Shown piece after piece: positions 1 through 9,700 of a stretch of DNA of 64,000 bases. The notes under the pieces are model-generated. The model saw only the letters and a list, made by a program, of their open reading frames with translations. It did no database searches and was not told the DNA's origin. Location of the stretch: contig DATDFC010000119.1 of NCBI GenBank assembly GCA_036522815.1, positions 3,189 through 67,188 of the forward strand. The letters run 5' to 3'. Made by a program: the position numbers and the translations under genes. This DNA is from AG41 sp036522815 (GTDB taxonomy: Bacteria; Gemmatimonadota; Gemmatimonadetes; Gemmatimonadales; GWC2-71-9). Each line of letters opens with the position of its first letter. Positions within the stretch are counted from its first letter, which is position 1.

Positions 1-759
1 GCGCACGAAGATCAGATTGTCGCCGGTATGAAAACGTTCCCATAGCCTGGCATCCTTCTCCAACGCCGCCAGCGATAGATAGATGACGAGAGCGGAAAAA
101 CGATCGATCTCCTGCCCGTAGTCTTGCTCGCTCCGTTCGGGATGCTGGTAGGCACGGTGGCCGATTTCCGTGGCATGGCGGCCCTTCAAGGCCGGCACCC
201 ACATGCCGTCGTAGTCGACCAAGTGCATCGATCCGCCGCGCACCAGGATATTGCCGTGCTGCAAATCGCCGTGCGCGACCCGAGCGTTTTCGAGGTCGCG
301 AACCAGTGTCGCCCATTTTGCCCGCAATGACGCGAGTGAGCCGGGATAGCGTAGCTGTTTCTCAACATGAACGTGCAACAGGTCGCCCTCCGCCCATTGC
401 ATCTTGACGATCGGGAACCAGCCGGAGCGGATTTGGATGCCCTGCTTGAGAAACCGAAAGTTGACGTCGTAGGGCAGGCGGACCTTGTGAAGATGCTTGG
501 AGATCGCCTCGTAGCGTTCGGCATGGTCGCTGATGGGGCGCAAGAAGCAGCGAATCGCCCAGGTCTTCCTGAACGACAGGAACCCGCCCGGCTGCCTCGC
601 CTTGTAGACCACGGCGTTGCCGCCGGTGGCCGGCTTGGGCATCCCGAACCGATCGAGCTCGAGGGCGACTCCTCGTAATCCTGGGTCAGCAAACGCCCTC
701 GGCGGGTGCTGCACCGCCTCATGGTATTCGGTCAGGTCCGGCCAGGCTCCCCCCCCCAT
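1..759 (-). CDS. TerY-P triad protein kinase-like protein (partial, C-terminus beyond window)
   Basis: Kinase-like protein of the YegI / TerY-P triad type; 253 codons are visible and the C-terminal part lies outside the window. A glycine-rich segment (ATGGNAVVYKA, about residues 44-54) is followed by an AIRCF strand with Arg where the usual catalytic Lys sits, a catalytic loop HGDLQHGN (163-170) and VDYDG (181-185) in the DFG position. The ATG at 759 lies 2 bases after the phosphatase stop, so the gene is the last of a three-gene operon. The start abuts a run of nine G (749-757 on the other strand), so the frame there deserves care. Family members usually carry a zinc ribbon or helix-hairpin-helix tail, which cannot be seen here. 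Substrates are unknown. Confidence 0.85.
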   Translation of the reverse strand, partial: MGGGAWPDLTEYHEAVQHPPRAFADPGLRGVALELDRFGMPKPATGGNAVVYKARQPGGFLSFRKTWAIRCFLRPISDHAERYEAISKHLHKVRLPYDVNFRFLKQGIQIRSGWFPIVKMQWAEGDLLHVHVEKQLRYPGSLASLRAKWATLVRDLENARVAHGDLQHGNILVRGGSMHLVDYDGMWVPALKGRHATEIGHRAYQHPERSEQDYGQEIDRFSALVIYLSLAALEKDARLWERFHTGDNLIFVR

Positions 760-761
760 CG

Positions 762-1568
762 CTATCGCTCCTTCGCGGCAACCGGTGAATCGTGATGAAT
801 GATACGGACCAGCGTAAAATCGTCGTTGCGCAATCCATGCGTGCGGCCGTAGGCGACCATCGCGGCAAAGCTCTCCGGCGTACGCAGCTTTCGGTACAGC
901 CACCTCCACAATGGTCGCCCGGCTTCATGCTGCTTCAAGAGCCAGGCGGCCATCGCATCGGTGGCGAGCAGCAGCATGTCGCCATCGCGCAGGCTGCCGT
1001 TGCTGATGTGTATCCGGTCGTGCAGTTGTTCGCCGTCCGACCTGGAGCCGATCAGATACGGGCTCATGGTGAATTGCGAAGATTCCTGCAGGGGGAACGC
1101 CGTGAGCACCCGCATCCCCTTACCGACGTCATCGACCTGCATGAGGCAACAGTCACCAACCGCCAGGGCCGTCCACCGGTTCGTGTGAGCGTCGATCTGG
1201 AGACCGAGAAACGCCGCGAACGCGCCTTGCCCGGCCTTCTCGCTGGCGAACCAGGGGAGCGGCCGACCCGCCAATCTTCGCCGCCAGAGGCGGCGCGCCG
1301 GCTGTAACCGCGCAAAAAACTCTTCCCCGGCGAGCTCACTGCGCACGTAGCTTTCGGCCAACAGCACTGCCCAGAGCTGGGCGAAACTGCTTTCGGTGGC
1401 GCCATCGGCCACCGCCACGCGCAGGCCGGCCGGGGTGCGCGTTTGCCGATGCGCCCAGGCATCCTCGTACTCCTCGACACTGTTGCCTGACTTGGGGCAG
1501 CAGAAAACCTTGATGTCGCACTCGTTGGCCGTGGCCGCCGTGGCGTGGTTCACCGCAGCGGTGCTCAA
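762..1568 (-). CDS. PP2C-family serine/threonine phosphatase of a TerY-P triad
   Basis: 268-residue PP2C-like phosphatase. The metal-binding acidic residues are recognisable: ED (35-36), ADG (54-56), GD (138-139), ATDA (202-205) and NDD (248-250). The third site reads ATDA instead of the common TDG. The ATG at 1568 overlaps the stop of the upstream vWA gene by 4 bases (ATGA), and the kinase gene starts 2 bases downstream, so the three genes are translationally coupled. In described triads a vWA protein, a PP2C phosphatase and a kinase act together as a phosphorylation switch (YegL, YegK and YegI in E. coli have the same architecture). The assignment to this triad is from order and motifs. The cellular signal it answers is not known. 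Confidence 0.85.
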   Translation of the reverse strand: MSTAAVNHATAATANECDIKVFCCPKSGNSVEEYEDAWAHRQTRTPAGLRVAVADGATESSFAQLWAVLLAESYVRSELAGEEFFARLQPARRLWRRRLAGRPLPWFASEKAGQGAFAAFLGLQIDAHTNRWTALAVGDCCLMQVDDVGKGMRVLTAFPLQESSQFTMSPYLIGSRSDGEQLHDRIHISNGSLRDGDMLLLATDAMAAWLLKQHEAGRPLWRWLYRKLRTPESFAAMVAYGRTHGLRNDDFTLVRIIHHDSPVAAKER

Positions 1569-2413
1569 CGCAGGCGCACATTCGCCGGCCGCGTGCCGAT
1601 ATCGAGAAAATGGATGACGTGCAGCGGTTGCGCGTTGAAGATGAATCCTCGCGAGTTTTCCCCGGCCGGCAAACCCAGCTCCGTCGCGCGCGCCACCATG
1701 AACGGTGTGAGCGGCGACGAGGCTTCAAACAGCGCTTTGGCATGCTGATCCGGAAGTTTGCTGGCATTGCCCGGTAATTCGATCGACGGCCCGGCCGTCG
1801 ACGACAGATGGATGTTGAAGAGCAGCACCGAACCGTCCTCGCCGCTGACCGCGGTCAACTTCCGCGCTTCGGCGACGAGATCTCCATCCGTTGCCTCGCC
1901 GTCGGTGATGTTGATGACGATCGGCGGAAATCCCTGCGGATGCTCCTGGCACCACGCCTCGACCAGCTTGGTGGCGTCCTTGAGCGCGGCGCACATCGGC
2001 GTGCCCCCTTTCCAGTAGGGGTCGAACCAGACTGGAAATTTCACGGTTTGGTCCATCACGCCGCCGGCGCCATCGTCCGATTGCTTGGTGCGTTCTTCGA
2101 TGCGCAACGGCTTGCCGGCCAATTCACTGATCGGGACCAACGAGCGCCCGCTCAGCTCGCCGCCGAGCGCCGGCTTACAACTCTCATCGCTGTAGCCGAG
2201 CACACCGACATGGAAGTAGTCGTAAATCGAGTCCGACTTGGCGCACCGGATGCACAGATTATGAAGCAGCTTGTTAAGGATGGTCGCCAGCTCCTCGGCC
2301 TTCTTTTTGCCATTGTCTCCGCCGGCGAACGGGTCCTCCATCGACTCGGACTGGTCGACCAGAAACAGGAAACAGCCCGGGTTCTTACGACTGATTTCGG
2401 CCTGGTATGCCAT
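1565..2413 (-). CDS. TerY-like von Willebrand factor A domain protein
   Basis: 282-residue vWA protein. The complete MIDAS metal site is visible: DQSES (20-24), GGTPM (136-140) and ITDG (169-172). The start at 2413 is chosen because a GGAG ribosome site lies 7 bases upstream and the mature domain begins at once; the longer in-frame extension to 2668 has no family-like sequence. It is the first gene of the triad operon and overlaps the phosphatase start. Two close cysteines (54 and 57) and Cys79 could bind metal, but this is inference. In TerY-P systems the vWA protein is thought to scaffold metal-dependent complexes in stress or phage-response pathways. No ter genes (terB, terC, terD) are visible in the window. 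Confidence 0.87.
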   Translation of the reverse strand: MAYQAEISRKNPGCFLFLVDQSESMEDPFAGGDNGKKKAEELATILNKLLHNLCIRCAKSDSIYDYFHVGVLGYSDESCKPALGGELSGRSLVPISELAGKPLRIEERTKQSDDGAGGVMDQTVKFPVWFDPYWKGGTPMCAALKDATKLVEAWCQEHPQGFPPIVINITDGEATDGDLVAEARKLTAVSGEDGSVLLFNIHLSSTAGPSIELPGNASKLPDQHAKALFEASSPLTPFMVARATELGLPAGENSRGFIFNAQPLHVIHFLDIGTRPANVRLR

Positions 2414-2654
2414 GGTTTTTCTCCAGAGCGAGCGCGGGCAGCCAGAAGACGGTACGAGAGCTTGTTCGTCCGGGCCAGGCCAGGCTGTGACTGATGTCAC
2501 CTCATGATGGGGCGGGCGCGCAACGGGAGAGCGGGGCGGCGGTTTGAGGACCCGGACTACATCGTCCGAGGGCGAGATCATGAAACTCTGCTGTGCACAA
2601 TCCACCACTTTCTCCTGAGCCCGCCACTCGCTAAGTTCAACCGCCGCAACGCAC

Positions 2655-2726
<72 letters not shown>

Positions 2727-2775
2727 CTCGACAGGACAACGAGTTAGGCTTCCTGGTGACCGGGGCCCTTCCTGT

Positions 2776-2797
2776 TTGGGGCACACATTGGGGCACA
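2776..2797. repeat. Tandem direct repeat (ttggggcaca twice) downstream of tRNA-Cys
   Basis: The 10-base sequence ttggggcaca occurs at 2776-2785 and again at 2788-2797, about 50 bases past the tRNA. Short repeats just behind a tRNA can be recombination-site remnants, but only this one copy of the region is in view, so a role in attachment is speculative. Confidence 0.3.
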
Positions 2798-2819
2798 AGC
2801 GGCTTGCATTCCTGGTTTG

Positions 2820-5255
2820 TTAAGGCCTCGCATCGGTGTTTAGCACAACCGACACAACCCTCCGACTGTCTCGTCCGACGACTTCGCCAATGCCGAGCCA
2901 CTGCTGGGCGCCATGCTCGCCACGCTTCCGCTCGCAGTACGCTTCCAGGGCGCCTGCCACCGCCTCAGGCGTGACGTCGCACCAGTAGGTGATGCCCCAC
3001 CCGCCGTCGCCGCGACCGGCAATAGTCGCATTCGACGGACGCCGTTGGGCGGTGGTGATCTGCCGAGCCCGCTCGATGTTGCGGGCGAACGCATCCCGGC
3101 CTCCCCCATCGAGGTCCAGTATTGCCAGCGCAGCGTCGAGGCGACGAGGTAGACCGGAGCTGTCGAGACGCTCCAGGAGTGCCCGAACGTCCAAAGGAAT
3201 CCTCAGGGCGGGCTTGGGGGCCGGCGTCTGGCGTGCGCCCGTTGCGTGGGCGTAGTACGCATCGAACGGGCCCGTATAAGACAGCAGCCGAAAACTCGCC
3301 TTCGCGGAATCGCGTCGCAGGGTCTTGGCGACGTCATCTAGATACAGGCCTTCAGCCAGATAGTACCCGAATATGTCCAGCTCGTCCGCGGCTTCGAGAA
3401 GTCCGAGGTGGGCGGTTTGGACCCGTCGGGCCAGGTAGTGTGGAAAGGCCGCTGCCAGACCGAGAATGTCGGCGATCACCATTAGATCATAGATACTCGC
3501 AACCCAGGAGTATTCACCAGGCCGAAACAAGCAGATAGGCGAAGCGGCATGCAACTGAGCGGTCAGATGACCGATCGGGGCAAGGGTAACAGAGATCAGA
3601 ATGACATGCCTGACCGAGTCCATAGTCACAATCACGTCGGGGCCGCCGTCCGCGCGTCGAAAGCGGGCCTCCCGAGGAGGACCTAACGCGCGCGCGGCAT
3701 CGAGATGAGCTTTGGCGCGCACCGCCTGCTCGTGAGAAGCGGCGATCACTTCCTTAAGATCGCGCCGCAGGCGGTCAGGCGCCCCCCTCCGGGCCGGCTC
3801 AGTGAAATCCTGTCCCTTTGCCTCGAGCAGGAAAACCATCGAATCGTATTGAGACAGACCGTCGAGCTCGGCTCTGCGAGAACGGTCGCCCTCCACATCG
3901 TAGTGCAGGTTCGTAGCGAGTGTGGCCTCCGGCATCAAGCGCTTGAGAAGAGCCATCGCGGTATGAAGCAAATAGTCGTGTCGATGTTTCCTATACCGTT
4001 CCGAGGCGCGGGGCGACGGATTGTTGAGGGCCGCCTCGAAGACAGGCTGGATCGCCCAATCGAGAAGCAGAGGGGCCGGGGCAATGTACCGATCTTGATG
4101 CCGAACAATCGGTCTCGCGCGGAGCAGATGGGTCGCCACTGGCTCGACGAAATCTCCTGGCAGCTGGCCGAAATCAACCGCCAGCGCTTGCAGGAACGCA
4201 GCAGCGCGATTATCCGCTACACCAGCCTCGGCCGCCAGCTCTTTCACGGTAAACGAGCAAATCGCTGCCGCGTCTAGAATAACCCACTCGCCAGCGGCAT
4301 ACTTCAAGTAGCGGCGGACATCCTTCCTGGACCGCTTTGCGAGCTCTAGCGCGAACGCGCCGTGCTTCCGCGCGTCATCGTCGGTTGCGGCATCCAATTC
4401 AGCCAGGAACGCCGCTCGCGTCCGGCCCTTCCGCGCGCGATTAACGTCGATCTCCAGCTGCTTGAAGCCCCGGCTGGCCTTCTGGGCTCGGTCCTGAAAG
4501 CGCCGGCTCATTCGGGCAGGAATAGCATCAGAGAGTTTGATGGCGTCGTCCACCGAAAAGCCCAACGCGTCCACCAGCTCGTCCTCAAATGCTGTGAACA
4601 GTCCACGAAGAACCTGATGATGATGGTGAGGGTACGCCGGATTGCGCACCGCCAGTTCATTCAGCCGCATCGTCATCTGGAGGTCGGCGATCGCGTCCGG
4701 CGTAGGGGCTGCCGTGCCTGACGCATCAGCTGCGACCAGCATCTGTCGTGCCGCGCGCGCCATCTGCAACCACACGACCGTTTGTAGCGCCTGCTCTGTC
4801 TTCTCCTGAAGCTCGCGCAGGGCCGCCCCATTCGCGTACAGCTTGGTTCCAGTAGAGTAGTTTGATTTGAGGGCGAGGAGCGCTGTGTACTCGGCGACGA
4901 AGGACTTCCCTTCATGTGAGGATTCCTCGTAAGTCTCCGGATCGACCAAATGATTCTGGAGACTGAGCGCGCCTAGCACAGTAAAGGTGTCAAACTGGGA
5001 CAAGCGTTCCTGGATCTCTGCTGCGCGGCGCTCGAGTTCCGCTTTGAGCTCGTCGACCGACGCAGCCATGCGCTCGATTAGCGCTCGGTGCTCCTCGGGT
5101 GTGCGGCTCGTCGTGGTGTGGATGTATCGACCGCGGCGCTCCAGACGAAATCCTGGCCCCTCGAGCACATCCACGTCCTGTGTCCTTACCCGGGTAGTCT
5201 TGGGGCCGGGGTCTTGCCGGTGCCGGCCGCGTCGTTTGCGCTTCTTCCTCACCAT
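2820..5255 (-). CDS. Large protein with a PD-(D/E)XK nuclease-like motif, candidate defence effector
   Basis: 811 residues, not assignable to a named family from sequence alone. It has a very basic N-terminus (residues 1-25), a coiled-coil-prone stretch (about 55-90), a long helical middle, and near residues 463-480 the pattern ELDGL...EAK: Asp465, then Glu478-x-Lys480. That is the arrangement of the catalytic core of PD-(D/E)XK nucleases. The protein has no signal peptide or membrane segment, so it is likely cytoplasmic. The start at 5255 lies inside the end of the small upstream ORF (ATGGTGA overlap), and a Toprim gene lies before that, so the three form one operon. The neighbourhood (JetD-like Toprim, tRNA, triad kinase system) suggests nucleic-acid-directed defence; this is inference. 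Confidence 0.6.
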   Translation of the reverse strand: MVRKKRKRRGRHRQDPGPKTTRVRTQDVDVLEGPGFRLERRGRYIHTTTSRTPEEHRALIERMAASVDELKAELERRAAEIQERLSQFDTFTVLGALSLQNHLVDPETYEESSHEGKSFVAEYTALLALKSNYSTGTKLYANGAALRELQEKTEQALQTVVWLQMARAARQMLVAADASGTAAPTPDAIADLQMTMRLNELAVRNPAYPHHHHQVLRGLFTAFEDELVDALGFSVDDAIKLSDAIPARMSRRFQDRAQKASRGFKQLEIDVNRARKGRTRAAFLAELDAATDDDARKHGAFALELAKRSRKDVRRYLKYAAGEWVILDAAAICSFTVKELAAEAGVADNRAAAFLQALAVDFGQLPGDFVEPVATHLLRARPIVRHQDRYIAPAPLLLDWAIQPVFEAALNNPSPRASERYRKHRHDYLLHTAMALLKRLMPEATLATNLHYDVEGDRSRRAELDGLSQYDSMVFLLEAKGQDFTEPARRGAPDRLRRDLKEVIAASHEQAVRAKAHLDAARALGPPREARFRRADGGPDVIVTMDSVRHVILISVTLAPIGHLTAQLHAASPICLFRPGEYSWVASIYDLMVIADILGLAAAFPHYLARRVQTAHLGLLEAADELDIFGYYLAEGLYLDDVAKTLRRDSAKASFRLLSYTGPFDAYYAHATGARQTPAPKPALRIPLDVRALLERLDSSGLPRRLDAALAILDLDGGGRDAFARNIERARQITTAQRRPSNATIAGRGDGGWGITYWCDVTPEAVAGALEAYCERKRGEHGAQQWLGIGEVVGRDSRRVVSVVLNTDARP

Positions 5256-5512
5256 GCGATAAAGATCGCGGGTCGCGCCTTGTGTGCGCGACCGGCGTGT
5301 CGGACGATCCGCGAAGCGCCCCGTGGCGTATTCGGGCTTCCATCCGCCTGGACATCTGGAGCCGCAACCTGTCGCGAGATGTGAACGAGGGGTGGTGGCG
5401 GCGAGTTCTCGCCGCCCGCGAGATGCTCCAGCGGACGGCGAGCGCGGTCAGCAGTTGTCCCGGGGGGGGGCAGATTCTCGACGAAGATGTTGTTGAGCTC
5501 TTCAGCCGACAC
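5249..5512 (-). CDS. Small hypothetical ORF wedged between Toprim and nuclease-like genes
   Basis: 87 codons from a GTG at 5512. It overlaps the end of the Toprim gene by 11 bases and the start of the 811-residue gene by 7 bases, exactly bridging them. The product is Pro/Arg-rich, has no membrane segment and is not recognised. The bridging position argues for translational coupling, but the composition is weakly protein-like, so the stretch may instead be a decayed part of the upstream gene. Confidence 0.3.
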   Translation of the reverse strand: MSAEELNNIFVENLPPPGTTADRARRPLEHLAGGENSPPPPLVHISRQVAAPDVQADGSPNTPRGASRIVRHAGRAHKARPAIFIAW

Positions 5513-6020
5513 CGCCCCACGCAGCGAGCAGCTCCTCCGGGCCCAGCACTTCCTCTGGTATCCGCCGGCCGGCTGCGAGCAAGGCGCGAACGCGAGGCCG
5601 GATCTCTTCAGGTAACCAACTCACAAGCTGGTCGTCGTCCCAGCGAATTCGGCGGGCGCGTGTCGGCCAACCAGATGCATGGCCGAGATGTGCCGCCGCT
5701 TCCAGCATCCGTTCATGTAGTCCAGGCGCGGGCCGAAGTGTAGGGAGGCCGACCTCCATTAACGTGCGCCCCGCGGCCTGAGCGATCCGCAGGCCCGCTC
5801 GATCGAGATCGCCGACGTACACCACGCTGTTCACATGCCGACCGAGTTCAGCGAGTCCTGGTAACGCCTGCTCTACCCCGGCGCCAGCGCCATAGATGAC
5901 CAAGCCGTAGGGAGGATTCGATAGCTGGCGTAGGACGCTCACGGCGACGTTGAACAGCCCCGCGTTCTCGACAACCAGGGCGGCTTCAACGTCTCCGACG
6001 CTTGCCCAGGCGAGCGGCAC
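5502..6020 (-). CDS. JetD-like Toprim-domain protein (Wadjet JetD C-terminal type), stand-alone or N-terminally truncated
   Basis: 172 residues from a GTG at 6020. The sequence ALVVENAGLF (14-23) and YVGDLDRAGL (68-77) are the Toprim acidic motifs as arranged in the C-terminal domain of Wadjet JetD and related DUF2220 proteins: first VEN, then YxGDLDxxG. In that family this domain cuts DNA, but full JetD is roughly twice as long with an N-terminal arm. Here an in-frame stop lies 9 bases before the GTG, and only 112 bases separate it from a divergent gene, so the N-terminal domain is absent. JetA, JetB and JetC partners are not in the window. It starts an operon with the small ORF and the nuclease-like gene. 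Confidence 0.65.
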   Translation of the reverse strand: MPLAWASVGDVEAALVVENAGLFNVAVSVLRQLSNPPYGLVIYGAGAGVEQALPGLAELGRHVNSVVYVGDLDRAGLRIAQAAGRTLMEVGLPTLRPAPGLHERMLEAAAHLGHASGWPTRARRIRWDDDQLVSWLPEEIRPRVRALLAAGRRIPEEVLGPEELLAAWGGVG

Positions 6021-6132
6021 GTGAGATCAGCGCTCCACCCGGTGGGGGTGGGGGAGTACGTCTTTGGCGGTTCGTCCACTACGGAGCTCCCTGAGACCGC
6101 AACGGCCCTAGTAGCACTGCAATCTACACGCT

Positions 6133-6660
6133 ATGCGGACGCGTCGTACGCCCGCCATCACGTATGCACAGCTGCAGCGCACCAGCGAACAGCTCACGGC
6201 GGCCCGCGCGGCGACTAGCAAGTATCAGCATGCGCACCGGGACGAGCCCGACGGGTGCCGTGCGATCGGGCCGTACGTGCCCGACGTGGGCGTACACTAT
6301 GTGCGCTCGGGAGCATCCGCCCGATTCTCCATCACCGAGCCGCCCATTCTCCTCTACGAGCGGGACTCCACAGCGCCAGGCGGCCTGCGGCTGGTAGGGG
6401 TCAGTTACCTCCTGGTGGTTCCCACCGACTCGACCGGCCGCCCTCAGTCGCCGCCGTTGCCGAATGCGCTGGCGGGCTGGCACAAACACAACAACGTCTG
6501 CGTGCTGCCGGACAACAGCGCCACGGTTCAACTCACCGAGCAACAGTGCCGAGGGCAGGGCGGACGCTTCACGGCAGAGACGAGTCTGATGGTGCATGCA
6601 TGGATCTGGAAGGACAGTCCGGCGGGCGTGTTCAGCTTTATCAATCCAGCGATCAAGTAG
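6133..6660 (+). CDS. Hypothetical protein, secreted-family core without its signal peptide
   Basis: 175 residues. The core pattern is ATSKYQ, then GVHYV, PPILLYER, LVGVSYLLVV, WHKHNNVC and HAWIWKDSPAGVFSFINP. I associate this order with uncharacterised exported proteins that normally begin with a signal peptide. Here the ATG at 6133 starts straight into the soluble region, and an in-frame stop sits about 20 bases upstream, so a signal sequence appears to be missing. The His residues in WHKH could bind metal (inference). It is divergent from the Toprim gene, and both look shortened at their 5' ends. Confidence 0.5.
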   Translation: MRTRRTPAITYAQLQRTSEQLTAARAATSKYQHAHRDEPDGCRAIGPYVPDVGVHYVRSGASARFSITEPPILLYERDSTAPGGLRLVGVSYLLVVPTDSTGRPQSPPLPNALAGWHKHNNVCVLPDNSATVQLTEQQCRGQGGRFTAETSLMVHAWIWKDSPAGVFSFINPAIK

Positions 6661-6706
6661 CGACGACAGCGCCTGTGGCCACCACTCAGCTCCTCGCGGG
6701 GAACCC

Positions 6707-9700
6707 CTAAGGGGAGCGGGAGCGCGCCCGCTCGCCCCCGCCGCCCGGCCCGAGGGTGAGGCGTCCCTGCAGCGCGATCTGGAACGGGACGATGATGCCG
6801 CCGCCGGCGCTCGCGAGCGAGCCGAACCGACCGTTCACCGCGTAGCGGAATCGTTCGGTGGCGGGGTCGAAACCGCGCACGTACAGCAGCACGGGGTCCG
6901 GGACCGTCGCGTATCCCCACCCCAGGCGATGCGCCGCGCCGTGCCACCATTCGTCGAGGCCGCCCAGCAGGTTGACTGTTAAGAGCGAGACGGTGAGTGG
7001 GCGATCCTCGCCGAACCAGGCGGGGTGCCAGTTGATCTGCAGATCGAGCGACGGTTGCCACGCGCCGGTGCAGGAGTTGCGCCCTGCCACCCGCCCCAGC
7101 TGGCGCTCGAGGCAGCCCCGCACGCCCGAGGACGCGGTCGCGAGCAGCGTCCGCATGCCGCTCGCCACCGCCGTGTCGCCGGCCGTCGCGGGGTCGAAGA
7201 GAAACGCGCGGTCGTTGCGCGCGCCGTCGCCGTTCACATCGGATCCCACGAGTGGGGTGAACGGCGCACCCGAGAGCAGCCGTCCGATCGCCCCGATCTC
7301 GAGCGCGTCGCTCACCGGGTAGTTCACCGTGGCGAGCAGGGCATGGCGCCGCTCCAGATCGCTCGTCGCCCACTCGGGCACGTTGGGATCGCCGGCGGTG
7401 GTAGGCGCCGCGAAGCCCTGGGAGGTGGAGCAGCACGCGAACGACGACTGATCCATGGAGCGCGTCAGAGTGTAGGAGACGCGTACGGTGGCGCCGCGCT
7501 GCGTCGCACCGGCGACCGCCACGGTGAGCTGTTTCGTCTCGGACTCCAAGTCCGAGCGGATCAGGAACACGTGGCCGAATTCGGGATGCTCGCGCGACGC
7601 GGTCAGGCTCGTGGCTCCCGTGGACGGGACGATCGAGTCGGCCGGGACATACACCGGCCGACCACCTTCATCTGAGAGCGCGAAACGCGTCGTCCCCACC
7701 AGGTTCAAGTCGCGGAAGCCGTACTGGCTCTCCCCGCGGGCGTAGCTCGCGTCCACCGTCAACGAGAAAGCACCGACCCGCTGCATCAGGCCGAGCGACG
7801 CGCGCCAGGCGTGCGGCGCCGTGAACCGGGGATCGTACGTCGTGACGTCGGGCCGGGGCGTCGTCGCCCCGCTCGTGGAATCGGCGCAGCGTGACGGAAT
7901 GGCGGCGGGGCTCGCCTCGTAGGCCGACCAGTCGGGCGTCGGCACGGCCGTTCCCACGCACGCGACTTGTGTCTCCGCGCCGATCGTCCCGGGCGCGCCG
8001 AGCACCGCGCTGTACAGGCCGCTGGGTGCGGGGCTCCGGAAGTCGCCCACCCCGCCGCGCACGTACGTCGCGTGCCGGACCTCGCCCTCGCCGCTGCCCA
8101 ATCCCCAGGTGAAACCGATGCGCGGTGAGAGGTGTCGCTCGCGCGGCAGCTGATCGACCCGCACGCCGAACAGCGAGTCGACCGTCCGATTCGCGGCGGG
8201 CGCGCCGTCGAACCCGGCGGTTTCGACGCGGACGCCGTACATGACGTGCAGGCCTGAAGCGGCGTGCCAGGTGTCGCCGGCGTACAGCGCCGCATTCCAG
8301 GTCGTCCCGTCCACGTCCTGGGGCGCCAGCGTGCGCATGAAGGTCGACGGGCTGTCGGCGCTCAGGGCCGCGAGCGAGGGGAACGTGAACGTACCGAGCT
8401 GGTTCGGCGTCTGGTCGTCGTCGACGTGGGTGCGGTTCAGGAAGCTGCCGAGCTTGATACGGTGCCTCGCGTCGCCCGACAGCCAGGACAGCTCGTCGGT
8501 GAGCTCGATGGTCCGATCGTCCGCGCGCTGCGGCGTGGCGCCGTTGCCGCCGAAGCTCAGCGTGGTGACGTCCTGGCCGCCGTCCGCCAGGGGAGACGCG
8601 ACCTCGACCCGCGCCGCCGGAAGCGCGAGCAGCGCGCTCACGTCCTTGCGATCGGTCGCCACGTACCCGCGGGCCTCGTTGACGAAGTGGCCCCCGAGAT
8701 ACGACGTCAGCGACGCCATGACACCGCCGCTCCGCTGCGAGCGTCGGGCGCCGGTGGCGGGAAAGGCGAGCGAGCTCACGTGCGTGGGCTCCTGTGAGAT
8801 CCAGTGCCCATCGAGGCGCAGCGTCACCGTGTGAACGGGCGAGACCTGCCAGTCGAGCCGCAGCAGGCCGAGCGTGTTGGAGCCGGCCCGGTCGTCGGGG
8901 AGGCCCGGTAGAATCGCGGGCGTGCCCGTGGCGCCGGCGAGGGCGCGGAAGCGCGAGGCGGAGTCGGGACTCACGCCCAGGCGGTCGAGAGTCGCGGCGT
9001 CGGCCGTGGCGAGCGAGGGCAGGGCCTGGGTGCGCCAGCGGCCCTGCAGGGCGGCGAACACGAACAACCGGTTGGCAACGATCGGCCCGCCGAACCCGCC
9101 GCCGACCTGCGTCTGTGACATCCCCTGACCGAACGGCGTGGACATGGCGTCGCCCCAGGCGACGGTGCGGTCCCGCAGCGTGGTGGTGAACGAGCCCTGG
9201 GGCGTGTTGGTACCGCTGCGGGTGGTGGACGCGACGAGGCCACCCGAGAACTGGCCGCGGGCGACGTCGTAGCTGTTCGTGACCACGCGGATGGCGCGGA
9301 CCGCGTCCTGGGGCACTTCGCCCGAGCCGAGCGACATGCCGTCGAGCGTGACGTTGTTGGCAGTGGGCCGTTGCCCCGCGACGGAGAAGCTGGCGGAGCT
9401 GGTGTCGCCACCCGGGATGGCGAGCACGCCCGGGGCGAGCGTGGCCACGGTGTTCAGGTCCGATGCGTCGGTCGGGAGCCGGGCGACCTCTTCTCCGCCC
9501 AAGGCCTGGCCCGTGGCGCCCCGCCCCACTTGATCGGAGCGCCCGCCCCGCCGCGCCGTGACGCTCACGGCCTCCATGGTGATGGCGGCGAGCCCCATCC
9601 GCACGTTCGCGACGATGCGATCTTCGTCTCCCCGGCGGGTCACGCTCAGGTGCGCCGGCGCCATTCCGATGTAGCGCACGACCAGATCGTACTGGCCGCC

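Noticed and set aside
186..722. Ser/Arg-rich frame on the minus strand within the kinase gene
   Set aside because: Wrong frame; the kinase motifs HGDLQHGN and VDYDG lie in the frame that starts at 759.
5502..6020. Complete Wadjet system
   Set aside because: Only a JetD-like C-terminal domain is present; no JetA, JetB or JetC (SMC-like) gene lies in the window.
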